Both the position numbers and the translations under genes were made by a program. This document shows positions 7,305-14,214 of a DNA stretch of 19,172 nucleotides, in pieces (position 1 is the first letter of the stretch; each line of letters begins with the position of its first letter). The stretch comes from RGEC01 sp964626685. GTDB taxonomy: Bacteria > Bacteroidota > Bacteroidia > NS11-12g > UBA955. Below the pieces are notes generated by a model that did not search any database, had not been told where the DNA came from, and saw only the letters and a program-made list of their open reading frames with translations. The stretch spans positions 1 through 19,172 of the forward strand of contig CAZVJY010000027.1 in assembly GCA_964626685.1 (NCBI GenBank), read 5' to 3'.

Positions 7305-8612
7305 ATGCCCGACCCTGTCGTCACGCCGCTGTTATCAACCCTGTCCGCAGATATGTCGGGCAGTTGGGCTGTAGTGGTTGCCTGCCTTGTTACCTGCGGA
7401 TTTTTTGCCGGAATGGAAATAGCTTTCCTTTCAGCCAATAAACTGCGCATAGAGTTACGCAGCAAGCAGGGAAGTTTCACCGCCAAAGTACTGAGCCGTT
7501 ACCTTAAAACACCGTCTGATTTTATCAGTACGGTATTGGTGGCCAACAACCTGGCACTGGTAATTTATGGTATCTACATGGGCGAAATCCTCGATGCCGG
7601 ACTAGGGCCATACATCCCAAACCATTTTCTTAAGTTTTCGCTGATAACCATACTCAGCACCATTCTTGTGCTGGTTACGGCCGAATATTTACCTAAAAGC
7701 CTGTTTCGCATCAATCCTGATACAGTGCTTTTTTCCCTCGCACTGCCGTTCAGGTTCGTGCACATATTGCTGTGGCCCATTATTTATTTCTCCAAAAAAA
7801 GCAGCGCTGTTTTACTGCGTTTGTTTACCCGAACCCAGGTGGGTGAAAACACTGTTGTATTCAGCAAAGTAGACCTCGACAACTACATCGTTTCACTCGA
7901 AAATACCGGACAGGCAGAGACCACAGACATAGATACGGAAGTTTTCAGAAACGCGCTGGAATTCAGCGATGTGCGGGTTCGTGATTTTATGGTTCCCCGA
8001 ACCGAGCTAATTGCGATCGACATAGAAGATTCTGTAGATGATTTACATAAATTGTTTATTGAAACATCGCTTTCCAAAATATTGATATATAGGGAAAATG
8101 CAGATCACATAATTGGGTTTGTACACCATAGTGAAATGTTTGGAAAACCATCACGTATTCAGGACGTTTTAAAGCCGGTATTGATCGTGAATGAAAGTAT
8201 GCAGGCCCATGATTTGCTCCGGGATTTCATACAAAAACGCAGAAGTGTAGCTGTGGTGGTGGACGAATTTGGCGGAACGGCAGGACTGGTGGTGATTGAG
8301 GATGTTATAGAAGAGATTTTTGGAGAAATTGATGACGAATTCGATACGGAACAACTGACAGAAACCCATATTGACAAAGGGCATTACTTGTTTTCAACCC
8401 GCCATGAAATTGAGTACCTGAACGAGAAGTACAACTTGGCTCTTCCTGAGGGCGATTACCACACACTGGGCGGATTTGTCATTTCCATCTGCGGAAAAAT
8501 ACCCAGGGTGCGCGAGAGCATACGCGAAGGATCTTACGAGTTTATTGTTACAAAAGCCAAAGGTGCAAGAATAGAGGAAGTAGAGCTGTTTGTTCGCGAT
8601 GAAGAAGCCTAG
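7305..8612 (+). CDS. CNNM/CorC (hemolysin family) transporter with CBS pair, 435 aa
   Basis: Domains in order: a CNNM membrane domain (about residues 20-165, several hydrophobic helices, with FFAGMEIAFLSANKLRIE at its start), a linker, a CBS pair (about 222-345, with VRDFMVPRTELIAID and VVVDEFGGTAGLVVIEDVIE), and a C-terminal CorC/HlyC domain (about 355-433). Members are inner-membrane proteins; several have been linked to magnesium or cobalt export, with the CBS pair sensing nucleotide. The open frame runs back to 6984, but that part is antisense to the neighbouring gene. I chose the ATG at 7305 because it follows a -7 box and matches the family's N-terminus. It overlaps the next gene by 14 bp. 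GldE is a relative, but no gldD or ssb neighbours are present, so I keep the general call. Confidence 0.88.
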   Translation: MPDPVVTPLLSTLSADMSGSWAVVVACLVTCGFFAGMEIAFLSANKLRIELRSKQGSFTAKVLSRYLKTPSDFISTVLVANNLALVIYGIYMGEILDAGLGPYIPNHFLKFSLITILSTILVLVTAEYLPKSLFRINPDTVLFSLALPFRFVHILLWPIIYFSKKSSAVLLRLFTRTQVGENTVVFSKVDLDNYIVSLENTGQAETTDIDTEVFRNALEFSDVRVRDFMVPRTELIAIDIEDSVDDLHKLFIETSLSKILIYRENADHIIGFVHHSEMFGKPSRIQDVLKPVLIVNESMQAHDLLRDFIQKRRSVAVVVDEFGGTAGLVVIEDVIEEIFGEIDDEFDTEQLTETHIDKGHYLFSTRHEIEYLNEKYNLALPEGDYHTLGGFVISICGKIPRVRESIREGSYEFIVTKAKGARIEEVELFVRDEEA

Positions 8613-9081
8613 TGCATTATTGATTCCGGTATTTCTGTTGTGCATTTCACTGAAGGCCCAGGGCATTCGTTTGGTAAATGATGCCGCACTGCTGAAACGC
8701 TTCAACGAAGGAGAAAAACCGAGGATTATCAATTTTTGGGCTACCTGGTGCAAACCCTGCATGGAAGAGATGCCGCATTTTGTGAAAGCCGACAGCATTT
8801 TTGGCCATCAGATAGATTTTGTATTTGTATCCTTCGATAGGGTAAAGGATACTGCACGGGTGGCGCAAAAAATTGCCGAATACAAGATACCCGGCGAGCA
8901 CCTGCTCATACAAACTCATGATATGGGCAATTTTATAGATGCCGTTGACACTTCCTGGGGCGGAGCGCTACCCACCACATGGATCGCCCACGAGCAATAC
9001 CGCATCGCCAGGCAGGAAGCCTTTGAACAATTTACCGATTTGAGACGTTTTATAGAAACCTACTTAAACAGCAAAGAATAA
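8599..9081 (+). CDS. Exported thioredoxin-like protein with WCKPC active site, 160 aa
   Basis: A signal peptide (about 1-21, ending SLKAQ) is followed by a thioredoxin fold. The active site is FWATWCKPCMEEMP, with Cys51 and Cys54; the cis-Pro loop is GGALPTTW. The type is TlpA/ResA-like: a periplasmic thiol-disulfide protein that usually keeps cysteines or other targets reduced. The ATG at 8599 is chosen because it starts the signal peptide; the TTG at 8590 adds three residues without support. It overlaps the CNNM gene by 14 bp, so translation is probably coupled, and it is followed after 4 bp by a second thioredoxin-fold gene. The electron donor (a DsbD/CcdA protein) is not in the window. 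Confidence 0.88.
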   Translation: MKKPSALLIPVFLLCISLKAQGIRLVNDAALLKRFNEGEKPRIINFWATWCKPCMEEMPHFVKADSIFGHQIDFVFVSFDRVKDTARVAQKIAEYKIPGEHLLIQTHDMGNFIDAVDTSWGGALPTTWIAHEQYRIARQEAFEQFTDLRRFIETYLNSKE

Positions 9082-9085
9082 ACCC

Positions 9086-9700
9086 ATGAAAAACATACTC
9101 TTCTCAGCTGCTGTGATTGCAGCCATGGCATTTACCACCGTAAAAACCGGTTACAAACCCGGTGATGTTGTGCAGGATTTTAAACTCCCCAATGTGGATG
9201 GCAAGAAAATGAGTCTGGCCTCCAACAAATCAGCCAAAGGCTACATTGTGGTGTTTACCTGCAACCACTGCCCATATTCAGTGGCCTATGAAGACCGTAT
9301 CATTGCCCTGCACAACAAATATGCTTCGCAGGGTTATCCTGTTGTGGCTATTAACCCCAACGATGCTGTGCAATACCCGGACGATAGCTATCCTGAAATG
9401 CAGAAGCGCGCCAAAGACAAAGGATTTACTTTTCCTTACCTGCACGACGAATCGCAGGCTATTGCCACACAGTGGGGTGCTGAGCGCACACCGCATGTAT
9501 ATGTGGTGAAAAAAGAGAAAAAGAAGTTTGTGGTAAAATATGTAGGCGCCATCGACAACAATTCGGAAGATGCAGCCGCTGCTGATAAAAAATATGTGGA
9601 GGATGCAGTAAACAGCTTGCTGGCCGGCAAAGACCCGGAGGTGAATTTCACCAAAGCCATTGGCTGCCGCGTAAAGTGGAAGAAAAAAGCCGGGGAATAA
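9086..9700 (+). CDS. Exported redoxin/AhpC-TSA-like protein with CNHC motif, 204 aa
   Basis: A signal peptide or N-terminal anchor (MKNILFSAAVIAAMAFTTV) precedes a thioredoxin-fold redoxin domain starting at GDVVQDFKLPNVDGKKMSL. The active site reads VVFTCNHCPYS, with Cys59 and Cys62 separated by Asn-His. This is the form found in a widespread thioredoxin family that also keeps the C-terminal motif IGCRVKWK, present here (Cys near residue 195). The cis-Pro segment is ERTPHVYVV. The unusual CNHC dipeptide should change redox potential compared with CGPC. The substrate is unknown. The gene is 4 bp after the other thioredoxin gene, in the same transcript, and ends 5 bp from the stop of the opposing SIMPL gene. 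Confidence 0.85.
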   Translation: MKNILFSAAVIAAMAFTTVKTGYKPGDVVQDFKLPNVDGKKMSLASNKSAKGYIVVFTCNHCPYSVAYEDRIIALHNKYASQGYPVVAINPNDAVQYPDDSYPEMQKRAKDKGFTFPYLHDESQAIATQWGAERTPHVYVVKKEKKKFVVKYVGAIDNNSEDAAAADKKYVEDAVNSLLAGKDPEVNFTKAIGCRVKWKKKAGE

Positions 9701-9705
9701 AACCC

Positions 9706-10404
9706 TTACTGAATTCCGAACTTCACGTAAATACTGCTCGATACTTTAATCTTTTTAAAGTCGATGGGATCGGTGTAGGTCTCATTATAAGAGTTACTTT
9801 CAATCTTGTCCATCCTCGCATTTGCCATGGTCCAAACCGGCTGCGGATAGTAAGGATCATTCTCTCTGACTATCAGTGCTTTACCGGTTTTTTCGCCAAT
9901 TGCTGTAAGCAGGTAATCGGCCTTGTTTTTGGCAGATTTGATGGCCATGACTTTTACCACCTTCCGTAGGCTGTCAATTTTCGAATGCTGCACATGCGAA
10001 ACATAGGCGTCGGTGATTTCCAGTTTGTCCAACTCGGAAAAAACCTGTCCCAGGATGGTTGCGTTGCCCAGTTTCAGTGAATATTGCTTTTGGGTAATAA
10101 CCCCTTTTTTCCGCCATTCTATCCGCACAAGATCGGCATCTGCTCCCGCAAGAGAAAGGTTTTTGATATCCACTTTCAGGTTTTTCAGGGCATTTTTAAG
10201 GTTTTGCTCCTGTTCTTCCACGCTGATGGTTTTTTTGTTGCTATTACGTTCTCTTAGTGTGATGGCAACATAGATTTCATCCGGCACAACCTCCATTTCT
10301 CCGTTTCCATTTACTTCAATGTAGGGTTTTTCTTCCGTAACAGGATTTTGGGCGGTTAACGTGGCAGCAAGCAACAACGCTGCGGGTAAAATGATGTTTT
10401 TCAT
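9706..10404 (-). CDS. SIMPL domain (DUF541) exported protein, 232 aa
   Basis: A signal peptide (MKNIILPAALLLAATLTAQ, cut after residue 19) precedes a SIMPL/DUF541 domain covering nearly all the mature protein: IEVNGNGEMEVVPDEIYVAITL at its start and the characteristic long helix with AIKSAKNKADYLLTAIGEKTGKAL near 154-177. Members are periplasmic or surface proteins that may form oligomeric rings; their function is mostly unknown, with some links to oxidative stress. The gene lies 45 bp after the TIGR00266 gene on the same strand, with a short GC-rich hairpin between them, so co-transcription is possible but not certain. No -7 box is visible right before its start. Confidence 0.88.
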   Translation of the reverse strand: MKNIILPAALLLAATLTAQNPVTEEKPYIEVNGNGEMEVVPDEIYVAITLRERNSNKKTISVEEQEQNLKNALKNLKVDIKNLSLAGADADLVRIEWRKKGVITQKQYSLKLGNATILGQVFSELDKLEITDAYVSHVQHSKIDSLRKVVKVMAIKSAKNKADYLLTAIGEKTGKALIVRENDPYYPQPVWTMANARMDKIESNSYNETYTDPIDFKKIKVSSSIYVKFGIQ

Positions 10405-10418
10405 GTGATTGTAATTAT

Positions 10419-10433
10419 AACGCCGGTGGCGTT
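10419..10433 (-). terminator. Short GC-rich hairpin between TIGR00266 and SIMPL genes
   Basis: AACGCC (10419-10424) and GGCGTT (10428-10433) pair as a perfect 6-bp stem with a 3-base loop. On the transcribed minus strand it is followed by an AT-rich but not T-rich run. It may be a partial terminator, an RNA-stability element, or chance. Confidence 0.3.
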
Positions 10434-10449
10434 GTTGTATTGTTTGTTT

Positions 10450-11238
10450 TTAGTTACCATCCAGCAGGTTGCCAAATCCACCAAGGATAGATCCTTCTTC
10501 TTTGCGTCCTCCCACACCATAAGATAAAATTCTGCTGGCCAGACGGCTTACCGGAAGGGTTTGCAGCCATACTTTCCCGGGCCCCTGTAATTTGGCAAAA
10601 AACAGTCCTTCGCCACCAAAAACTGCGTTTTTAATACCTCTCACAAACTCAATATCGTAATCTATGTCTTTGGTATAGGCCACCAGGCAACCGGTATCTA
10701 CGCGCAGGGTTTCTCCCGGCAACAAGGTGCGTTCCATGATGTAGCCGCCGGCGTGAACAAATGCCAGTCCGTCACCTTCCAGTTTTTGCATAATAAAACC
10801 CTCACCTCCGAACAATCCGGTGCCCAGTTTGCGCTGAAATTCAATGCCTACGCTCACCCCTTTGGCGGCACAAAGGAAGGCATCTTTCTGACACACAATT
10901 TTTCCGCCCAGTTCATGCAAATCCAGGGGAATGATTTTACCGGCGTAGGGTGCAGCAAACGAAACAGTGCGTCGGCTGTGTCCAACATTGGTAAAGGCTG
11001 TCATAAACAGGCTTTCGCCGGTAATCAGGCGCTTACCCGCACTGAACAACTTGCCCATAAATCCGCCGCCACCTGCATTGGAGCCGTCTCCAAAAATGGT
11101 TTCCATGCGGATATCGTCGTCCATAAACATAAAACTGCCGCTTTCGGCCACTACGGTTTCCTGCGGATCCAGTTCAATCTGCACACACTGCATTTCCTCT
11201 CCATGCAGTTTGTAATCAATTTCGTGGTTGCTTTTCAT
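10450..11238 (-). CDS. TIGR00266 (AIM24-like) family protein, 262 aa
   Basis: The protein matches the TIGR00266/AIM24 family: a beta-rich fold with QIELDPQETVVAESGSFMFM (20-39 region), a glycine-rich loop GDGSNAGGGGFMGKL (50-64), ESLFMTAFTN, and repeated GLFGGEGF / VFGGEGLFF motifs. No signal peptide or membrane helix is visible, so it is probably cytoplasmic. The bacterial role is unknown; the eukaryotic relative AIM24 is mitochondrial. I chose the ATG at 11238 (MKSNHEIDYKL) over the TTG at 11250. It follows the AlkB-like gene after 79 AT-rich bases; no exact -7 box is seen there. Confidence 0.85.
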   Translation of the reverse strand: MKSNHEIDYKLHGEEMQCVQIELDPQETVVAESGSFMFMDDDIRMETIFGDGSNAGGGGFMGKLFSAGKRLITGESLFMTAFTNVGHSRRTVSFAAPYAGKIIPLDLHELGGKIVCQKDAFLCAAKGVSVGIEFQRKLGTGLFGGEGFIMQKLEGDGLAFVHAGGYIMERTLLPGETLRVDTGCLVAYTKDIDYDIEFVRGIKNAVFGGEGLFFAKLQGPGKVWLQTLPVSRLASRILSYGVGGRKEEGSILGGFGNLLDGN

Positions 11239-11317
11239 AAGTTTCTGCAAAATAAAACGCAGTTTTTATGCCAATTTTTTTAAATCGGATGAAAACCCTG
11301 TTTTTATTGATAATTAA

Positions 11318-11905
11318 TCAGCTTTTCATTAACCTAAAGGTGATATTGATTCGGGGACCGCTTACTTTTTTTGTTTTTGGAAGCTCATGCCACCAACGCT
11401 CCTGACAAAGGCCTTTCATCAGCAATAGGCTGCCATCCGGCAGGGAAAATTTTATCTTTTCGCGGGTTTTTTTGTGCTGAAACACAAAAGACCGTTCTGC
11501 GCCAAAGCTCAGCGAAGCGATGCCACTGTGGGGCACAATGCTGTCCTCATCATCGCTGTGCCGTCCCATGCCTTCCATTCCATGATGGTATAAATTCAGC
11601 AGTGCGCTATTGTAAAGATGGTCTGTGGTCTCTTCGCATTTTCTGCGCAATTCTTCCAGAACAGGGGTAAAAGGCAATGCCGTTCTTTCTACCTGTGAAT
11701 AGGTGTAACGGAAGGGTTGCAGTCCATACCAGCCTGTTTTGCGGCTCATGGTGAGCCGCTTGCCAAACATCACCACTTCATCATTTTGCCAGGCCGATGA
11801 AAGGAGTAAATTATCGAAGTATGCTTGTGATTCTGCGGGTGTGCACCAGTTTTCATACAAAAAGGCTTCACCATCTGCAGGCAATAAGGATAATGGTGAT
11901 GACAT
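11318..11905 (-). CDS. AlkB-like 2-oxoglutarate/Fe(II) dioxygenase, 195 aa
   Basis: AlkB enzymes oxidatively remove alkyl groups from N1-methyladenine and N3-methylcytosine in DNA or RNA, using iron and 2-oxoglutarate. The iron ligands are visible: His116 and Asp118 in MGRHSDDE, and His173 in WWHELPKT. The 2-oxoglutarate-binding arginines are in GPRINITFR (Arg185 and Arg191). The preceding ALLNLYHHGM is the family's N-x-Y segment. Length and motif order are those of the short ALKBH2/3-like bacterial group, not classical E. coli AlkB. The usual Trp before HSDDE is Arg115 here. The gene is 32 bp after pyrE on the same strand and probably shares its transcript; no Ada gene or SOS box is visible nearby. 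Confidence 0.9.
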   Translation of the reverse strand: MSSPLSLLPADGEAFLYENWCTPAESQAYFDNLLLSSAWQNDEVVMFGKRLTMSRKTGWYGLQPFRYTYSQVERTALPFTPVLEELRRKCEETTDHLYNSALLNLYHHGMEGMGRHSDDEDSIVPHSGIASLSFGAERSFVFQHKKTREKIKFSLPDGSLLLMKGLCQERWWHELPKTKKVSGPRINITFRLMKS

Positions 11906-11937
11906 CGTAGTGCAATGAAAGCGTCGCTACCTTGCTT

Positions 11938-12570
11938 TTAACCCTGCCAGTCTCTTGGATTTTTGGCAAAATCAAGCACGGGTTTTAGCTTTTCGGCGGG
12001 TAAAAAACCTTCGTTTACGGCCACCTCGCACAAGGTTGGAAAATTGCTGATGGTAAAGAATGGAATTCCTGCCTCTTCGAAACGCTGCGCTGCATCGGAA
12101 AATCCGTAGGTGAACAAAGCAAGCAAACCCACCACTTCGCCACCGGCTTCCCGAACAGCGTCGGCAGCCTGCAGGCTGCTTTTGCCCGTGCTGATCAGGT
12201 CTTCAATCAACAATACTTTGTCTCCAGGCTGCATTTTGCCTTCAATCTGGTTTTTAAGCCCGTGTTTTTTGGGCTCAGGACGAACGTAGCAATAGGGCAT
12301 GTTCAGCACATCTGCGGCCAGCGCGCCATGGGCGATACCCGCTGTGGCAATGCCGGCCAGAAGGGTTGCCTCCGGGAAATGTTCCCTTGTCATGGCAGCC
12401 AGTTCGGTTTTTACCAGGTTGCGAACCTCCGGAAATGACAAAACCATGCGGTTATCGCAGTAAATAGGCGATTGAATTCCCGAAGTCCAGGTAAAAGGTT
12501 GGTCGGGATTGAGTTTTACAGCGTGAATTTCCAAAAGAAATTTTGCTAACTTTGCAGCTCTTTGGTCCAT
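11938..12570 (-). CDS. pyrE: Orotate phosphoribosyltransferase
   Basis: PyrE transfers phosphoribose from PRPP to orotate, giving OMP, the fifth step of pyrimidine synthesis. The 210-aa protein has the PRPP-binding motif VLLIEDLISTGKSS (119-132), the flexible catalytic loop with Lys101, Lys102 and His103 in PEPKKHGLKNQIEG, and the orotate-site segment FTWTSGIQSPIYCDNR (26-41). The N-terminus, AKFLLEIHAVKLNP, fits other Bacteroidota enzymes, so the ATG at 12570 is well placed. That ATG shares two bases with the ATG of the divergent NUDIX gene (within CCATGG). The perfect -7 box TAGCTTTG lies 7 bases upstream, inside the NUDIX coding region. alkB-like follows 32 bp downstream. Confidence 0.96.
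   Translation of the reverse strand: MDQRAAKLAKFLLEIHAVKLNPDQPFTWTSGIQSPIYCDNRMVLSFPEVRNLVKTELAAMTREHFPEATLLAGIATAGIAHGALAADVLNMPYCYVRPEPKKHGLKNQIEGKMQPGDKVLLIEDLISTGKSSLQAADAVREAGGEVVGLLALFTYGFSDAAQRFEEAGIPFFTISNFPTLCEVAVNEGFLPAEKLKPVLDFAKNPRDWQG
12547..12554 (+). promoter_or_regulatory. -7 box TAACTTTG of the NUDIX gene, inside pyrE
   Basis: TAACTTTG is a perfect TAnnTTTG match ending 14 bases before the NUDIX ATG at 12569. It lies within the 5' coding part of the opposing pyrE gene. No convincing -33 TTG is present. Confidence 0.5.
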
Positions 12571-13219
12571 GGGCCTGCAAAGCTATAAAATATACTTCAA
12601 CGATGGGGCAATTGTCATTGCCGATTCTCCTGCCGCGTTCAAGGGTCTGTCCAATTTGTTTTACATAGACGATGATGAGATCCACAAGAGTTTCAATATT
12701 CTCACCTCCTCAGTAAGCACGGGCAAAGCGCTCTACTACGGACTTATGAATCCTGATCCGGAACAGGTTTTTCGCGATTTTCTGGATAATTATACCGTCA
12801 TTCAGGCGGCAGGCGGGCTGGTGCTTAACAAAGAAAACCAGTTGCTCACCATCAAGCGAAACGGCATCTGGGATCTTCCCAAAGGAAAAATTGAACGCCA
12901 TGAAGACCAGCGCGCAGCAGCACTGAGGGAAGTAATGGAGGAAACCGGACTGAATATGCTCAACATCAGTGATAAAATAGGTGAAACCTACCACGCCTAT
13001 TTTGAAGACGATGTTGTTCTCTTGAAAGAAACCCACTGGTACAAAATGAACAGCAGCGGTAAAGGCAAACTGAAACCCCAGGAGGAAGAAGGCATCTCAG
13101 AGGTAAAATGGGCTGATCTGGAGTGGTTTAAAGGCCCTGAGTTTGAAACCTACCACAGCGTAAAAGACATTATCGGAAAGCTGCTGGCACACGAAGCCGC
13201 ACTGACAACAGAAGAGTAA
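12569..13219 (+). CDS. NUDIX hydrolase domain protein, 216 aa
   Basis: The NUDIX box is complete: G106 x5 E112 x7 R120 E V M E124 E125 T G L, as in GKIERHEDQRAAALREVMEETGL split over residues 106-128. The Glu residues bind the metal used to cleave a nucleoside diphosphate linked to another group. About 75 residues precede the domain (YKIYFNDGAIVIADSPAAF and onward), forming an N-terminal extension shared by Bacteroidota relatives; it has no known function. The substrate cannot be told from sequence. No other ATG upstream of the conserved YKIYF exists, so the ATG at 12569, overlapping the pyrE start, stands. The stop is 2 bp from the coaD stop on the other strand. Confidence 0.9.
   Translation: MGLQSYKIYFNDGAIVIADSPAAFKGLSNLFYIDDDEIHKSFNILTSSVSTGKALYYGLMNPDPEQVFRDFLDNYTVIQAAGGLVLNKENQLLTIKRNGIWDLPKGKIERHEDQRAAALREVMEETGLNMLNISDKIGETYHAYFEDDVVLLKETHWYKMNSSGKGKLKPQEEEGISEVKWADLEWFKGPEFETYHSVKDIIGKLLAHEAALTTEE
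12578..12585 (-). promoter_or_regulatory. -7 box TAGCTTTG of pyrE, inside the NUDIX gene
   Basis: On the minus strand TAGCTTTG is a perfect TAnnTTTG match, 7 bases before the pyrE ATG at 12570. A TTG (plus-strand CAA at 12609-12611) lies 23 bases further upstream, at the upper edge of accepted -33 spacing. Confidence 0.55.
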
Positions 13220-13221
13220 GG

Positions 13222-13683
13222 TCAGGCCCTTACCTGTGCAGGCACAAAGCGGGTGTAATCGCCTTTGTAAATTATCAGATCCCGCACCAGGCTACTGGAA
13301 ATGTAACTCACTTCAGGAGATGTAATTACAAAAACAGTTTCAATCATTGGATTAAGCTCTTTGTTGAGCTGTGCAATGTGTGCTTCGTAATCATAATCAC
13401 TGCCGTTGCGCAATCCCCTCAGTATGTATTGTGCACCCACTTCTTTGCAGAAGTCAACCGTGAGGCCGCTATAGGATGCAGCAGCAATTTTGGGTTCTCC
13501 CGAAAAGATTTCCCGAATCCAGGAGAGGCGTTTTTCGGTATCAAAAAGGGTTTGTTTTTTGGTGTTTTCGCCAATGGCAATCACAATCTTATCGAACAAC
13601 GGCAGGCTTCTGAGGATAACATCCACATGTCCGTTGGTAATAGGATCGAAGGTTCCGGCAAAGACCGCGATGCGGGGTTCCAT
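13222..13683 (-). CDS. coaD: Phosphopantetheine adenylyltransferase
   Basis: CoaD couples 4'-phosphopantetheine with ATP to make dephospho-CoA, the penultimate step of coenzyme A synthesis. The 153-aa protein has the nucleotidyltransferase motif GTFDPITNGH (10-19), the RGLRNGSDYDYE segment, and the second signature SYISSSLVRDL near the C-terminus. Length is normal for a bacterial CoaD. The start at 13683 is fixed by MEPRIAVFAGTFDP. It lies 9 bases after the rsmD stop, and its own perfect -7 box TAACTTTG includes that stop codon, so it can be read both from the DUF3822-rsmD transcript and from its own promoter. Confidence 0.96.
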   Translation of the reverse strand: MEPRIAVFAGTFDPITNGHVDVILRSLPLFDKIVIAIGENTKKQTLFDTEKRLSWIREIFSGEPKIAAASYSGLTVDFCKEVGAQYILRGLRNGSDYDYEAHIAQLNKELNPMIETVFVITSPEVSYISSSLVRDLIIYKGDYTRFVPAQVRA

Positions 13684-13687
13684 GAAA

Positions 13688-13695
13688 CAAAGTTA
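13688..13695 (-). promoter_or_regulatory. -7 box TAACTTTG of coaD, overlapping the rsmD stop
   Basis: On the minus strand TAACTTTG is a perfect TAnnTTTG match that ends 4 bases before the coaD ATG. Its first three bases are the TAA stop codon of rsmD. A TTG lies 14 bases upstream, closer than the usual -33 spacing. Confidence 0.5.
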
Positions 13696-14214
13696 CGGGA
13701 TAAAAATGCCAATTGCAGAACTGCCGTATTTGCGAATTTCGGCTGCTGCGGTGTTAAAAACCATGCCGGGCCTGTGTTCAAGCACAAAAACACCGCCCGG
13801 ATTAAGGTGCCGAAGAGCCAGTTCCGGCAACCTGACCAATGTCGGTAAATCGTAGGGTGGATCAGCAAAGATGATATCATAGGATTGTTCGGTGCTCTGT
13901 AAAAACGCAAAAACATCTCCTTTGTTAATCTGCCAGCCTGCCAGGTTTTTTTGTTTCTGTATTTCCTGCTGATAACGGATGTTTTTCATGTCTTTATCGA
14001 TGGATGCTACCGTTTTGGCTTCCCGGCTTAAAAATTCAATGGACATAATGCCCGAACCTGAAAAAAGGTCCAGTACGGAAGCACCGGTAATCTCGTAGCG
14101 ATGAGACAGATAATTCATGAGTGCTTCGCGCACAAAATCGGTGGTGGGCCGCACATGCGCTGCAAACCCACCCTTCAAGATTTGTCCTTTTAGGATTCCT
14201 CCGGTAATGCGCAT
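13693..14214 (-). CDS. rsmD: 16S rRNA (guanine-966-N2)-methyltransferase
   Basis: RsmD methylates G966 of 16S rRNA in the assembling 30S subunit using S-adenosylmethionine. The 173-aa protein shows MRITGGILKGQ at the start, VRPTTDFVREALMN (21-34), the SAM-binding VLDLFSGSGIMSIEF (47-61) and the catalytic DPPY (118-121) in IIFADPPYDLP. Length and motif order are normal. It overlaps the DUF3822 gene upstream by 25 bp, indicating coupled translation, and ends 9 bp before coaD. The pairing rsmD-coaD is common in bacteria. Confidence 0.95.
   Translation of the reverse strand: MRITGGILKGQILKGGFAAHVRPTTDFVREALMNYLSHRYEITGASVLDLFSGSGIMSIEFLSREAKTVASIDKDMKNIRYQQEIQKQKNLAGWQINKGDVFAFLQSTEQSYDIIFADPPYDLPTLVRLPELALRHLNPGGVFVLEHRPGMVFNTAAAEIRKYGSSAIGIFIP

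Noticed and set aside
7305..8612. Gliding-motility protein GldE
   Set aside because: GldE has the same domain order, but its usual neighbours (ssb, gldD) are absent and the N-terminal segment fits the general CNNM/CorC group.
10753..11283. Plus-strand open frame of 176 codons
   Set aside because: Antisense to the TIGR00266 gene, which has clear family motifs; the frame has none.
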